From positions 1 through 64,000 of the forward strand of contig JDUB01000012.1 in NCBI GenBank assembly GCA_000771265.1: a DNA stretch of 64,000 bases, given 5' to 3'. The position numbers and the translations under genes were made by a program. Numbering within the stretch: position 1 is the first letter of the stretch; every line of letters starts with the position of its first letter. The DNA comes from Bifidobacterium thermophilum DSM 20210. GTDB taxonomy: Bacteria > Actinomycetota > Actinomycetes > Actinomycetales > Bifidobacteriaceae. This document shows positions 9,260-22,112 of the stretch, in pieces. Under the pieces are notes generated by a model. That model was not told the DNA's origin, did no database searches, and was given only the letters and a program-made list of their open reading frames with translations.

Positions 9260-10453
9260 GTGCGATTTTCATCACGAGTAGACATCAGCGCCCCGAATGC
9301 CATTGCCCGGGCGGAGCAAGCCGCCAAAGAGGACGGCATCACGCTTGACAAACTCAACGATTCGAATCCGACCAAGTTCGCGCTCGCGCCGCAATCCTTG
9401 CCGACCGTCTACGCTGCGCAACCCCGCGGCCAATACGAAGCCAGGCGGCAACTGGCCGGTTTCCTTGCAGACAGACGCCGCCGCGAGTCCACGTTGCCTG
9501 ACGCGCAGCCGGTCGATGCGAATCGTCTGTATCTGCTCAGCTCAACCTCACAAGCGTATTCGTGGCTGATGAAACTGCTGTGCGACGCCGGCGACATCGT
9601 ACTCGCCCCCAAGCCCGGATATCCGCTCATCGAATCGATTGCGGCGCTGGAATGCGTCCAAGTCATCACGTATCAACAGCGTTTCGACGGGTCATGGATT
9701 ATCGATACCGCGCAACTGGAATCCATGCTGAATGGCCCGCAAGGTGCGAAAATCCGCGCGTTGGTGCTGATTAATCCGAACAATCCGACCGGTTCGTACG
9801 TCAAACCAGAAGAGCGTGAGACGATCGTGAGGCTATGTGCCGAGCATGAGGTCGCCATTATCGCCGACGAGGTGTTCTATGATTTCCCGGTCGACCCGTT
9901 CCCGGGCAACGCACGCTTGGCGGGGGAGCCACGCGTGCTGACTTTCGCGTTGGATGGGTTGTCGAAAACACTTGCAGCTCCGCATGCGAAAGTCGGGTGG
10001 ATCGAGGTGTCCGGCCCCGAGCTTGATGTCGATGAGGCATTGAAACGACTTGACGTGATTGCCGACGACTATCTGCCGATGAGCGATATCATCGCAGACC
10101 GTCTTCCCTCGTTCCTTGCCGAGGCGGCGCAACAGACCGCACGGGTTAGCGATCGTGTCCAGACGAATGCCGGAACCTTGCGTCGTATGCTTGCCGATGA
10201 CCCCAACGGTCTGGTATCGATGCTGCGTATGGAAGGTGGCTGGAATGCTTTGGTGCGAATCCCCTCGGTGCTTGACGAAAACGAAGTCGTGCTGCGGATG
10301 ATCCGCGACCATCGGCTGACCGGGCAGCCTGGCTACTTCTTCGACATGACTTCCAACGGGTATCTCGCGGTTTCGCTCCTACCCCAGCCGGATCGTTTCG
10401 AGCACAACATCGCCGCGATGCTGGATACCGTAGCGGCGATGCTCAAGGAATAG
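9260..10453 (+). CDS. PLP-dependent aminotransferase, class I/II
   Basis: A 397-residue fold-type I aminotransferase. Visible family features are LINPNNPTG (substrate/PLP-binding Asn-Pro loop, about residues 171-179), IIADEVFYDF (PLP pyridine-nitrogen Asp), and LSKTLAAPHAKVGWI, containing the PLP-binding lysine. The N-terminal motif DSNPTKF is typical of a subgroup annotated as alanine/valine or uncharacterised aminotransferases; the substrate cannot be assigned from sequence alone. The start is probably a leaderless GTG. It is monocistronic, with about 200 bp before the convergent ABC gene. Confidence 0.88.
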   Translation: MRFSSRVDISAPNAIARAEQAAKEDGITLDKLNDSNPTKFALAPQSLPTVYAAQPRGQYEARRQLAGFLADRRRRESTLPDAQPVDANRLYLLSSTSQAYSWLMKLLCDAGDIVLAPKPGYPLIESIAALECVQVITYQQRFDGSWIIDTAQLESMLNGPQGAKIRALVLINPNNPTGSYVKPEERETIVRLCAEHEVAIIADEVFYDFPVDPFPGNARLAGEPRVLTFALDGLSKTLAAPHAKVGWIEVSGPELDVDEALKRLDVIADDYLPMSDIIADRLPSFLAEAAQQTARVSDRVQTNAGTLRRMLADDPNGLVSMLRMEGGWNALVRIPSVLDENEVVLRMIRDHRLTGQPGYFFDMTSNGYLAVSLLPQPDRFEHNIAAMLDTVAAMLKE

Positions 10454-10650
10454 ACGAATCCGGCGAGCATTCAGCGAAAAGTTAGCGATTGTTAGGCTAT
10501 CGTCCGCGAACGGAAATCCCAAGAACTTGGGTAGCAAGAATCCAAGTTCACTGATATCAGGCGAACAGTGGATCAAACTGCGCGAACATCGCAAGCGGCG
10601 CAGACGGCATTGCGCGTGCGAATCATAGACTTACGCGAGCGGGCTTAGTC

Positions 10651-11451
10651 TTACACGCGATCGCGCATGCGGCGAATCAAATCAGTATAGGCGGTGACCG
10701 CGTCTTGGGGGCTCCCGTCGAACACAATACGTCCGCCGTCCAAGAGCAATGCCCGGTCAATCGCATATTCCGGTCTGGTGATCATATCCGTGTCGTGCGT
10801 GGCGAATACCACTTGACGGTCAAGCGCAAACAGGGCGCGCGCCACGTGGGCGGTTCCGATTTCGTCAAGTCCCTTCGTCGGCTCGTCGGCGACCAGAACC
10901 GTAGGATTAAGGCATAACGCGGCTGCGATGGCCAGCAGATGACGGTGCTCACTGTCGAGTGCGTCCGCCGGCCTGTCCCGCCACACCGACAAATCAAGCT
11001 GCGCCAACAGCGAGCCGATACGCGCCTGACGCTCCGCATCCGCGATGTGTCGCGCCTGCATATGCGCGTCAAGCGCCTTCGCGATGTTTTCGCTGCGGTA
11101 GAAGCTGTTCGGAATCTCCTCGCGTCGCACGCAGCCGACCAGCTGTTCGACATGTTTGCGGTCTTTGCGGGAGCCGGGGTGCAGCGTGTGCTCGCCCGCG
11201 CTGATCGTGACCGAACCTGAAGTGGGGGCGAGCGAGCCGTCGAGCAATTTCAGTAGTGTCGTCTTGCCTGAGCCGTTCAGACCGATTACCGCGGTGCGTC
11301 GCGTGTCGAGGGTCAGGGTCGTGTCGTGCAAGCCCGTGTTGCCATCCTCATACGTGTACGAGGCCTGTGCCAACGTGAACGTCACATGGTCGGGGCGGGG
11401 CGTGTTATCCCTGCGCGAGAACAATCCTGAGAAGATACCCATACCAGTCAT
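10651..11451 (-). CDS. ABC transporter ATPase with degenerate signature motif
   Basis: A 266-residue ABC ATPase similar to the CbiO/EcfA group: Walker A GLNGSGKTT, Walker B VLVADEP and H-loop FATHD are intact. The signature position, however, reads ALDSEHRHLLAI instead of LSGGQxQR, so the C-loop that completes the partner's active site is missing its Ser-Gly-Gly. Such a protein would be expected to work with a second ATPase that supplies a normal signature, or in a non-transport role. The start overlaps the stop of the upstream membrane-protein gene (ATGA), implying coupled translation. No S component lies next to it. Confidence 0.85.
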   Translation of the reverse strand: MTGMGIFSGLFSRRDNTPRPDHVTFTLAQASYTYEDGNTGLHDTTLTLDTRRTAVIGLNGSGKTTLLKLLDGSLAPTSGSVTISAGEHTLHPGSRKDRKHVEQLVGCVRREEIPNSFYRSENIAKALDAHMQARHIADAERQARIGSLLAQLDLSVWRDRPADALDSEHRHLLAIAAALCLNPTVLVADEPTKGLDEIGTAHVARALFALDRQVVFATHDTDMITRPEYAIDRALLLDGGRIVFDGSPQDAVTAYTDLIRRMRDRV

Positions 11452-13673
11452 CCTAGCAGCGAGAACCAGGCTTGAATCCGCGCGAAAATGTCCGGGGCCG
11501 AGCGTTGCAGCGAATCATCGCGGCCGGTGACGAAACACGAGGCGAGAAGGAATAGGATGCTCGCCAGCAGGAGCAGCATGATCAGGGTGCGCCTGGTATC
11601 AAGCGCGAACCGTTGCCAGCGTCCCGTCATGCGACCGGATTCCAGCGCATGTGTGCCGGTGTCTCCTGTGCCGCCTGTGACCCCTTGTTCGGGCAGTTCG
11701 CCGAGCATCCACAGCAGCCCCGGCAGGCTTGCCAGTGTGATGAGCCACCCGAAATCGCAGATATACCGCCAGCCCAACCCGGCTTTGAACGCATCGACCA
11801 GCATGATGGCGATGCCGAGCATCAACATGCAGGAGAACAGCGCGCCAAATCGCTCACGACGATGCCGACGCAACAGCGGAATGAGGAAAGCCAGCAACGC
11901 CATCGGACACATGGCGAACAATCCGGCGACCATCGGCTCGGCGAAGCCCCAATGTGGCAATGGCGTGGGGTTGATTGCCACGAACGGGAACGTCGATTGC
12001 AGTCGGGGCGGCAGCAGCAGATAATAGCCGATGATCCATGGGATATTCGCCACCGGTTCGCTGTATGAGGTCATGTCGTTGACGGTGATCTGATACGAAT
12101 TGCCGAAATTGAACAGCGAGCCGAAACGTAGCGCGTTGTAGACGCACACCGGAATCACCACCGCGATTGCGGGCAGGATCACCGCCGCGGGGCCGGCCAA
12201 TAGTTGGCGCGTCGCCTTGCGTGCCCTCACCAATCTCGCCATCTGCCTGATTTGCCGCCAGAACATGGGGAAGATCAGCAATGCGCTCAACGCGAAGGTC
12301 GGGCGGCATCCCGCGTTCGCCGCGATGCAGGCGGCACCGCAAGCCAACCGCGGCAACGACAATCCGGGCGCGTCACCCACATGCCACAGCCGGCGGGAGC
12401 CTTCCGGACGTTCAGCTCCCGCCCACAGCCACAATCCAAGCGTCGTGAACATCAGCGAGGCGGCGATCGGCACGGAATAGAAGTTCGTGCGAAGCCACAG
12501 ATACCCTACGTTAGAACCCAACAGCAGTGTCACCAAGGCCATGCTCATGGCGGCCACCGAGCAATTGGGGGCAACATGCCGCAGCATTCTGATTGTCAGC
12601 AGCGAACCGAACAGGACGAATCCGAACAGGAACACCAGCACCGCGCTTGCCGACGGCAGCATGGCCGGCATGCCGTCTATCACGTGTGACAGCGCCTGAT
12701 AGGGTACAAACAGAATAATCGCCGGAATCACACCAAAATACGAGTACCAGTGCCCGTGATAGAACGCGTAATCCCAATAGATGGGGGATCCCCCCGCGTC
12801 CAGCAGACGTTCTCTCAGGGCAGGATCGTACGGATTGGCACTCTGCGCAAACGTTGATGACACCGGCAGATCAAGCCAGACCTTGCCTTGCAGAAGCGCA
12901 TCGGCGATATGACCATACTGGTCGAAATCGTACGTGTACCCGTTCGGGGCTTGGAATACCAATGGTTTCCAGATGGTGGCGATAATCGCCGCGCCGGTGA
13001 GCGAAATCACCCCGACAACTGCCATCACCGCGAAAAAAGCCAAGCGCTGGGCGGCGCTCGCCGGGTTGACGCGAATGTGCCACAGCGCCGAACGAGGCCG
13101 CCAACAGGCGATGAGGACGGCGATGGCGGCCATCACGGCGACGCGCAGCCAATCGACTTGGAATGCGACGCGAACATTGGGACGGACCGCGAAAATCGGA
13201 ACCTGGGTGCCGGCGGGAGCCTGAATCCACAGTTTCACCATATGCTTCGCGTCCGTGCGCAGATACAATGAGCGCGGCTGGGATATGTCGACCAGCGTGG
13301 ACGAGCCGGCGCGGCCGTCCGAATCAAGACGGACACGAACAACGGATACGATGCGTGAGCGCGTCGTCCCTGTTGCCCCGGTGACTTGTGCCAGATCGAG
13401 GCGAACATAGTGTGAACTGCCGTCCACAGGTACGGACAGAAACGCCTTCGTCTGATCGGTCACTTCCAGCGTGCCGGAGGCTTCACGCACCAGTCCTGAG
13501 CCCATGGTGTTGAGCGTGGCAGGTGAATCGGTGCTCGCCGCCGCACTCGTCCAATACGGCAGGTTGAACACCACGCATTCGAGCACGGCGATGATGAGTA
13601 CAGATACGAGGGCGAACCGCGCCGCCGGATGGGACCGGCCGCGGCGGGCAAGAGGTTCGTGGACAGACAGCAC
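11448..13673 (-). CDS. Large polytopic membrane protein, GT-C-like
   Basis: The 741-residue product has one N-terminal membrane helix (about 20-38), an extracytoplasmic beta-rich domain (about 45-170), then about ten or more membrane helices. The loop segment HGHWYSYFGVIPA (about residues 306-318) resembles the conserved YFGP loop found in many actinobacterial GT-C glycosyltransferases and related integral membrane proteins; catalytic function is not proven. The start is a GTG with TAGAAT exactly six bases upstream, i.e. probably leaderless. It is divergent from the gene at 13734 and coupled to the ABC ATPase downstream, an unusual pairing. Confidence 0.75.
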   Translation of the reverse strand: MLSVHEPLARRGRSHPAARFALVSVLIIAVLECVVFNLPYWTSAAASTDSPATLNTMGSGLVREASGTLEVTDQTKAFLSVPVDGSSHYVRLDLAQVTGATGTTRSRIVSVVRVRLDSDGRAGSSTLVDISQPRSLYLRTDAKHMVKLWIQAPAGTQVPIFAVRPNVRVAFQVDWLRVAVMAAIAVLIACWRPRSALWHIRVNPASAAQRLAFFAVMAVVGVISLTGAAIIATIWKPLVFQAPNGYTYDFDQYGHIADALLQGKVWLDLPVSSTFAQSANPYDPALRERLLDAGGSPIYWDYAFYHGHWYSYFGVIPAIILFVPYQALSHVIDGMPAMLPSASAVLVFLFGFVLFGSLLTIRMLRHVAPNCSVAAMSMALVTLLLGSNVGYLWLRTNFYSVPIAASLMFTTLGLWLWAGAERPEGSRRLWHVGDAPGLSLPRLACGAACIAANAGCRPTFALSALLIFPMFWRQIRQMARLVRARKATRQLLAGPAAVILPAIAVVIPVCVYNALRFGSLFNFGNSYQITVNDMTSYSEPVANIPWIIGYYLLLPPRLQSTFPFVAINPTPLPHWGFAEPMVAGLFAMCPMALLAFLIPLLRRHRRERFGALFSCMLMLGIAIMLVDAFKAGLGWRYICDFGWLITLASLPGLLWMLGELPEQGVTGGTGDTGTHALESGRMTGRWQRFALDTRRTLIMLLLLASILFLLASCFVTGRDDSLQRSAPDIFARIQAWFSLLG

Positions 13674-13733
13674 GGTTTTATTCTAAGAGCAAGACCACCC
13701 CGCCATGTCTGCGCACATTGGGACAATCGCCCT
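13674..13733. promoter_or_regulatory. Divergent promoter region with two leaderless-type starts
   Basis: Only 60 bases separate two divergent genes. On the minus strand TAGAAT (13680-13685) is six bases from the GTG at 13673; on the plus strand GACAAT (13722-13727) is six bases from the ATG at 13734. Neither gene has a ribosome site, so both transcripts probably begin at the start codon. Confidence 0.5.
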
Positions 13734-16700
13734 ATGACACGATTCAGGAAGCATACGGACGCACACGGCAGTCAGCCGAAATCATCGATGTTCGCCAAGC
13801 TGAAAGAATCGATTCGCCATTCGGTATTCGGCCAGCCGGATGGCAACGGGCACGGTTCATCCACGCCGGCGAATCCCTTCGGACGGGCGCTGTCGAATCC
13901 AGACAATGTGGTGGACGAGCTGAGCCGTCACGCCATCAAACTCACGCCAATCGTCAAGCGCCGGGTCTACGAGGGCCTGTCGGGCGTGCCTGAGGGTTTG
14001 CGCCTTGGATGGGCGCAGTTGCCGCAGACACGCGGGCGGGCGTTCTCTCTGGGCATGTTCATCGGGGACGATCGTTTTGCCCAAATTGCGCTCGCCGACG
14101 ATCGCGGCCGTGTATTCGCCGGAACAGACCCGAGGATGGATGTTCAAGGCGCTGAAATCCGATTCATGTTCAGCAAGGACGGCGAATCGCGGTTGCCGGA
14201 CCATACACGGCTGGGAACAAGGGCTCGTGCGCAGGCGTCCATGGGCGTACGTGCCGGCGATTTCCTGCGCGGTGTAATCGGAGGCGAGCGCAACGACGAA
14301 TCCGAGGTCGATGTGTTGCAAGGCAGCATCGTCGGGCGTGGACAGGACGGGCGGATGATGTGGCTCGCTTCGTGGATCAAACGTAACAACCGCTATACGC
14401 TGGAACAATTGCGCGCGGAGCTCGACCCCCAGATGCGTTGCGACCTCGAATACCGCGACGCCATCGCTATTGCCTTCTTTACCGCCTATCTGCTGCCCCA
14501 GATGAGTGGCTTACTTATCGGCTTCGGATCGGGCAATATCTTCCGCAGACTCAACCGTGAGGCCCCGATGGGTGCAATCCGGCGTAGCGTCCGCGACACG
14601 TTGGAAGCGCGGGCGCATGGCTTGCGCTCTTCTGGCCTTGAAGACTACTTCTCCGACCTCATGCGGGAGGCCGGAGCGCTTCAACCGGTCGCCGGTCTGG
14701 AGGCAGTTCATGGCGCCGAGCCGCTGCACTTGTACACTTCGAGTTTCTCGGGGAGCTATTTCTTCAGCTGGGATTCCTCGCTTGAATTCTCGCCGGCGCT
14801 TGCATCCTTGGTGATTGAAGGTGGGCTCAACCGTTTCGCCGCCGTCAGCGCGGTGTTGGAACGCAACGCGAGAGTCGGACAGCAGCCGATCGAAGACAAT
14901 GTCACCCGCGCACAGGCGGCGCAGCTTGATATGGCGTTGCTCAATGATCCCGCGCTTATCGCCCTGCGCAGCGACGACCGCACGCCGTTGGATCCGTTGC
15001 ATGACGATGGTATCGCCCCGTTGCACACCATGATGCGCATCGCGCGGGATGCCGCCGAGCAGACGGCCCATGATTTCCCCGACCCGACAGGGCGTGCGAT
15101 GACGGGCACCAAGGATGCCGCGGGGTCCGAATGGGTGTACCGCCAGACGTTGTCCCTGCTGCTGCGCAGCATGCGTCTGCCCTTCCGGTTCGACGTTGAT
15201 TTCCGTACGAACTTGCATGATGGCAACGTGGCAATCGCCTTCACCACGGCGGGCGCCGCGATGATGCCGAAAAGCCGGTACAGCGAACGTCGGCATGACT
15301 GGGTGAAACTCGAGGAGCATGAGCGCGCCGCGATGAGCGCGGCGTACAATCTGCGCGTCGGTCTGATGATGGCAGGTATGGCGTTCGCCGTGGACACACG
15401 GGTGCGGCAGGTGTCCGTGACCATCGATTCCATCGGGCTTGAGGAAGCGGTCGCCGAACAGGACAGTGCAATCGCCAAACTCATGGGCGAGGCGCTTAAA
15501 GCGTTCGAACGCATGCGCACCCAGGAGCCCGGAGCGGTGATGGGCGGCAAATCCGCGCCGAAGGACGGCGATGTGCACGGCGATCCGTCGCTGGCGTCCC
15601 CCAAGCCGGGAGACGGGTCGCATGATACCGCCGATTCACAAGCGGGGGAGGGGCGTATTCCTGCCGACGGGCTGAGCACGCAATCCTCGTTCGAACATGG
15701 CGAGGGTCAAGACGAAGGTCATGGTGCGCCGGATCATGCTTTGAAATCCGCGGAAGAGCAGGAATTCGAGGATTTGATGCAGGGCGCCGACATCGACGAA
15801 GCGGTGTTCAGCGTTCCGCAAGGCAATAACGAGCGAGATGGGTCCGGAGCTGAATCTTTCACCATTGCCGATTCCGGTTCGACATCGAGCACATTGGACG
15901 CTGTGAATGGGGCTGCCGGGCAGGACGGGTCGGACGGATCCGACGACCGAAACAGTTCGCTTGGGCAGAATGAACCGGACGAATCGAACGGAATCGCGGG
16001 CAACGCCGGGAACGCTCACACGAGCAAACGCGGCGACGACCCGCTGGAAGCCCTGCGCAGCAACCCGACCGTACGGCATATGGTCGCGGTCACGTTTAGC
16101 CGGGACGTGTTCCTAGGCTATGTGCACAATCATGGGCTCAACGACCCGCTCACCACGTACCGCATGTTTGATGCGGTCATGTCGGTCGATCCCGATGGCG
16201 CGCTTGAACCGGTGGACACCGACCTTGATTTGCGCGACGCCAAGTTCAGTCCGCTCGCCTCGCAGCAGGAGCCGGAGTTCTCGGAAGCCCATTTCGGCCC
16301 CCAGACCAGCCGGGTTCTGGGATGCACGGATGCGACCGGATTGTCCATTCAGCGAGTCGATCTGCTGCAGCGTGCCGTTACCGATTTCCATCATCTCGCC
16401 TCGGATGACAGCATGCCGTCGGTCGCCAAAGCGCAACACGCCATGCGCATCGTCGAACATATCGGCGATCCGGAACTCTCCCAGCTCGCCCCACAGGTCG
16501 GGGCCGCGCTGATTGACGGCAAGGACACCCCCGACTTCGATTTCACTCTCGCCAAACGCTTGGATGCCGAACGTGTCAAAGCGCGCGACTTGCTGTTCTC
16601 AGGGCAGCCTGACCAGGCGATCGAGGTCCAGGAAGCGGCGGTCAGCCGGGTTGACGCATTGTTCGCGCAGTCGAAAGGCGTGCCCCGATACTTCAACTCC

Positions 16701-17384
16701 TACGCGGAACGGGTGGTGTACAACCGCCTGTTCGCCACGGCGGGGGAGCGCACGGTCTTGATTCCCGACAGCCTGTTCTACGCGCATATGGAGCTTGCTG
16801 ACATCCTCTCCCAAGTCAAGGGGGCCAAGGCATCGCTGAAGCATCTCAACGCGATGGTCTCGTACGCGCCCGCCTACCCGCTGTCGCATATGCGTTTGGC
16901 GGTGCAGCTGGCCAGGAACGAGGATTGGGATTCCGCACGCGCCGCCTGCCTCAACGCGCTGCGGGTTGCCCTCGACCGGGCTGATGCGGCGTTCGCATAC
17001 TATCGGTTCGCATACTCCGAATGGATGCGCGACCGGTTCGACACCGCTGCCGCCGCCTACCTTATGGCCGCCCATATCGCTCCCGGACAGTTCTCCACAC
17101 TTCCTGCGGAGTTGGATGAGCTCATGGAACGGGCACGTTCGCAATGCATCCCCGTGCCGCACGATGTCGTGGATGCGGCGACGGTGCTGACTGAACATGA
17201 TCTGCCGGTGTGGCCGCACACCGAAGTCGAACCGATTGTGCGTCAGGCCGCGCGGGTGTGCGTCGACAACGGCATGTTTGTGCCCGCCCGCACGCTGTCC
17301 ATTGCGGATGCGCGGTTGAACGACGGGCAAAGCGACGGCATTGATATGGCGCAGGCGCAGTTCCTACGGTCCCTGGACGCATGA
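13734..17384 (+). CDS. Large TPR-like protein of unknown function
   Basis: A 1216-residue cytoplasmic-looking protein with no signal or membrane helix. The frame is open upstream to 13629 but that would overlap the divergent gene; ATG 13734 has a -10-like hexamer in leaderless position. Residues about 40-590 form a globular region I do not recognise. Residues about 597-770 are a Gly/Ser/Asp/Glu-rich disordered linker. The last 300 residues are helical, with tetratricopeptide-like pairs (for example around AKASLKHLNAMVSYAPAYPL). This suggests a scaffold or protein-interaction role, but no pathway is indicated by neighbours. Confidence 0.75.
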   Translation: MTRFRKHTDAHGSQPKSSMFAKLKESIRHSVFGQPDGNGHGSSTPANPFGRALSNPDNVVDELSRHAIKLTPIVKRRVYEGLSGVPEGLRLGWAQLPQTRGRAFSLGMFIGDDRFAQIALADDRGRVFAGTDPRMDVQGAEIRFMFSKDGESRLPDHTRLGTRARAQASMGVRAGDFLRGVIGGERNDESEVDVLQGSIVGRGQDGRMMWLASWIKRNNRYTLEQLRAELDPQMRCDLEYRDAIAIAFFTAYLLPQMSGLLIGFGSGNIFRRLNREAPMGAIRRSVRDTLEARAHGLRSSGLEDYFSDLMREAGALQPVAGLEAVHGAEPLHLYTSSFSGSYFFSWDSSLEFSPALASLVIEGGLNRFAAVSAVLERNARVGQQPIEDNVTRAQAAQLDMALLNDPALIALRSDDRTPLDPLHDDGIAPLHTMMRIARDAAEQTAHDFPDPTGRAMTGTKDAAGSEWVYRQTLSLLLRSMRLPFRFDVDFRTNLHDGNVAIAFTTAGAAMMPKSRYSERRHDWVKLEEHERAAMSAAYNLRVGLMMAGMAFAVDTRVRQVSVTIDSIGLEEAVAEQDSAIAKLMGEALKAFERMRTQEPGAVMGGKSAPKDGDVHGDPSLASPKPGDGSHDTADSQAGEGRIPADGLSTQSSFEHGEGQDEGHGAPDHALKSAEEQEFEDLMQGADIDEAVFSVPQGNNERDGSGAESFTIADSGSTSSTLDAVNGAAGQDGSDGSDDRNSSLGQNEPDESNGIAGNAGNAHTSKRGDDPLEALRSNPTVRHMVAVTFSRDVFLGYVHNHGLNDPLTTYRMFDAVMSVDPDGALEPVDTDLDLRDAKFSPLASQQEPEFSEAHFGPQTSRVLGCTDATGLSIQRVDLLQRAVTDFHHLASDDSMPSVAKAQHAMRIVEHIGDPELSQLAPQVGAALIDGKDTPDFDFTLAKRLDAERVKARDLLFSGQPDQAIEVQEAAVSRVDALFAQSKGVPRYFNSYAERVVYNRLFATAGERTVLIPDSLFYAHMELADILSQVKGAKASLKHLNAMVSYAPAYPLSHMRLAVQLARNEDWDSARAACLNALRVALDRADAAFAYYRFAYSEWMRDRFDTAAAAYLMAAHIAPGQFSTLPAELDELMERARSQCIPVPHDVVDAATVLTEHDLPVWPHTEVEPIVRQAARVCVDNGMFVPARTLSIADARLNDGQSDGIDMAQAQFLRSLDA

Positions 17385-17537
17385 ACCGGTGATGCCGGCG
17401 CTGATCGGCGGGGTGCGACGCGCGTTGAAATCGGTTGCGTAACGCGGCCGTGTGAAGCCCGGCACAAGGCGACACACAGCGCCACGCGGTGACGCGCGAC
17501 GAAAAACGCTAGTGGCGACGCGCGGCGGAATCGGTGA

Positions 17538-20450
<2,913 letters not shown>

Positions 20451-20461
20451 CCTCTCCCAAC

Positions 20462-20501
20462 CTTCTACCGACACTGAGACCGCCCTCAGCGTCGGCAGAA
20501 G
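20462..20501. repeat. 40-bp hairpin repeat, copy 1
   Basis: Arms CTTCTACCGACACTGAG (20462-20478) and CTCAGCGTCGGCAGAAG (20485-20501) pair around a six-base loop. The same element occurs 52 bp downstream and again at 42199. It lies just after ligA and before the convergent mrp end, so it could also end transcription. Confidence 0.8.
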
Positions 20502-20513
20502 CAGAGCGGAAAC

Positions 20514-20553
20514 CTTTTGCCGACGCTTACAGTGCCGTCAGCGTCGGCAGAAG
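20514..20553. repeat. 40-bp hairpin repeat, copy 2
   Basis: Arms CTTTTGCCGACGCTTAC and GTCAGCGTCGGCAGAAG pair with two mismatches around the loop AGTGCC. It is a second copy of the element at 20462, offset by exactly 52 bases. Confidence 0.8.
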
Positions 20554-20665
20554 CAGCAGCTGCACAAACTGGCTATGCTGACAGGGCTGTTTGCGTAGAC
20601 GTTTTGGGAAGGGGCTGCGTTGGGGTATTGGGATGGCGTTGCACACCCGTGTTGTTCGGTGCTGT

Positions 20666-21901
20666 TTACTTGGCACTGGACATGAGGGATTGGGCGAGGG
20701 TGGTGAATTGGGCGGCGAGCGGAGTATCGGCCAACTCGCCGGATGGCGTCAGTACGGCCGGTCGCCCGGAATCGTCGATTTCGCGGATTTCCGGCTCGAG
20801 CGGCAGCTGGGCAAGCAGCGGCACATCATATCCGAGCGCGCGGGTCAGCTGTTCGCTGACACGCTGTCCACCGCCGTGTCCGAAAATCTCCAGCCGTTCG
20901 CCCTTGTGCTCGAAATAGCTCATATTCTCAACGACCCCTCGCACTTTCATCGGCACCTGCAGGGCGACCAGACCTGAACGTACCGCGATTTCCGAGGCAC
21001 TCGGCTGCGGGGTCGTCACCACCACAAGTTCGGCATTCGGCAAGGTCTGCGCGACCGAAATCGCCATGTCACCGGTGCCGGGAGCCATATCGAGCAGCAG
21101 CACGTCCGGGCTGCCCCACCACACGTCCGACAGGAATTGCTCAAGCGAGCGTTGCAGTCTCGGCCCGCGCCACAGGATTGCGCGCTCCGAGCCGGCGAAC
21201 ATGCCGATTGACATGAGTTTGACGCCCCACGAGACCACCGGCATGAGCATGCCGTTCAGATTGGTAGGCTGCGTGTGCACGCCAAACAGCCGTGGAAGCG
21301 AGAACCCATAGATGTCCGCATCGATGGCGGCGGTGTCGTAGCCGAGCGCTGCGAATGTGGCGGCGAGATTCGCGGTGACCGAGGATTTGCCGACACCGCC
21401 CTTGCCGGAAGCAATCGCGAAGATCCGCGTGTGCACGCCAGGCTTGGCGAACGGGTTCTGCCGGCGTTCGGCCTTGAGCTGGGCGACGAGATTGGCGAGC
21501 TTGTCTTGGCTCATAGCCGTCACTTCGATGTGCGGGATGAGCGTCGCATCCGGGTAGGATGCTACGACGCCATTGATTTGATTGGTGATGGTTTTTGACA
21601 GCGGGCACCCGGCCACGGTCAGTTCCACATGCACGGTCACGTCGAAGGTGAGGGGGAGCGTGTTGTGTGGTGTGGCTTCGATGGCGGCGATCATGCCAAG
21701 ATCGGTGATGGAACGGCCTAATTCCGGGTCGATGACTTTGCTCAACCGGTGGTAGATGGCGATTTCAATGGCGTTCGGCTGACCGTCCGCCGCTGGCACG
21801 GTCGTGGTGTCCATGTTGTGATTGGTGGTGCCGGTGTTCGGCTGGGTGCTGCCGGCTCCTGTCGTTGTTGCCGCTTGCTGGGAAGTCGGGGTGTGTGCCA
21901 T
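20666..21901 (-). CDS. mrp: Mrp/ApbC-type P-loop ATPase, iron-sulfur carrier
   Basis: A 411-residue member of the Mrp/NBP35 family thought to bind and hand over iron-sulfur clusters. It has an N-terminal MIP18/DUF59 domain (about residues 45-135) and a deviant Walker A SGKGGVGKSS (about 165), switch DADIYGFSLPRLFG, and DMAPGTGD. The CxxC cluster-binding pair of many family members is not present after VVENMSYFEHKG; this variation is known among Mrp proteins. AGGAGG lies five bases upstream of the ATG. The N-terminal 35 residues are Gln/Thr-rich. Confidence 0.9.
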   Translation of the reverse strand: MAHTPTSQQAATTTGAGSTQPNTGTTNHNMDTTTVPAADGQPNAIEIAIYHRLSKVIDPELGRSITDLGMIAAIEATPHNTLPLTFDVTVHVELTVAGCPLSKTITNQINGVVASYPDATLIPHIEVTAMSQDKLANLVAQLKAERRQNPFAKPGVHTRIFAIASGKGGVGKSSVTANLAATFAALGYDTAAIDADIYGFSLPRLFGVHTQPTNLNGMLMPVVSWGVKLMSIGMFAGSERAILWRGPRLQRSLEQFLSDVWWGSPDVLLLDMAPGTGDMAISVAQTLPNAELVVVTTPQPSASEIAVRSGLVALQVPMKVRGVVENMSYFEHKGERLEIFGHGGGQRVSEQLTRALGYDVPLLAQLPLEPEIREIDDSGRPAVLTPSGELADTPLAAQFTTLAQSLMSSAK

Positions 21902-22053
21902 GGTTCCTCCTGATTGTCCTTGAACACCGTAGCGCGCTTCCGTCCGCCACGCTAGTGGCCAAGGGCGTATTTCAGACGGCAGGTCTCACGCATCGGTTTG
22001 AAACAATCGGGAACGGCAATCGGGAACAATGATTCCAGGCGACCATATGCGTA

Positions 22054-22090
22054 CAAAAAACGGGAAGCAAGCCAAAACTTGCTTCCCGTT
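22054..22090 (-). terminator. Intrinsic terminator of glnA
   Basis: A perfect 12-bp stem (ACGGGAAGCAAG, 22060-22071; CTTGCTTCCCGT, 22078-22089) with a six-base loop is followed on the minus strand by six or more Ts. It lies 23 bases after the glnA stop. Confidence 0.92.
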
Positions 22091-22112
22091 TTCGGTTACT
22101 GATCAGTGTGAA

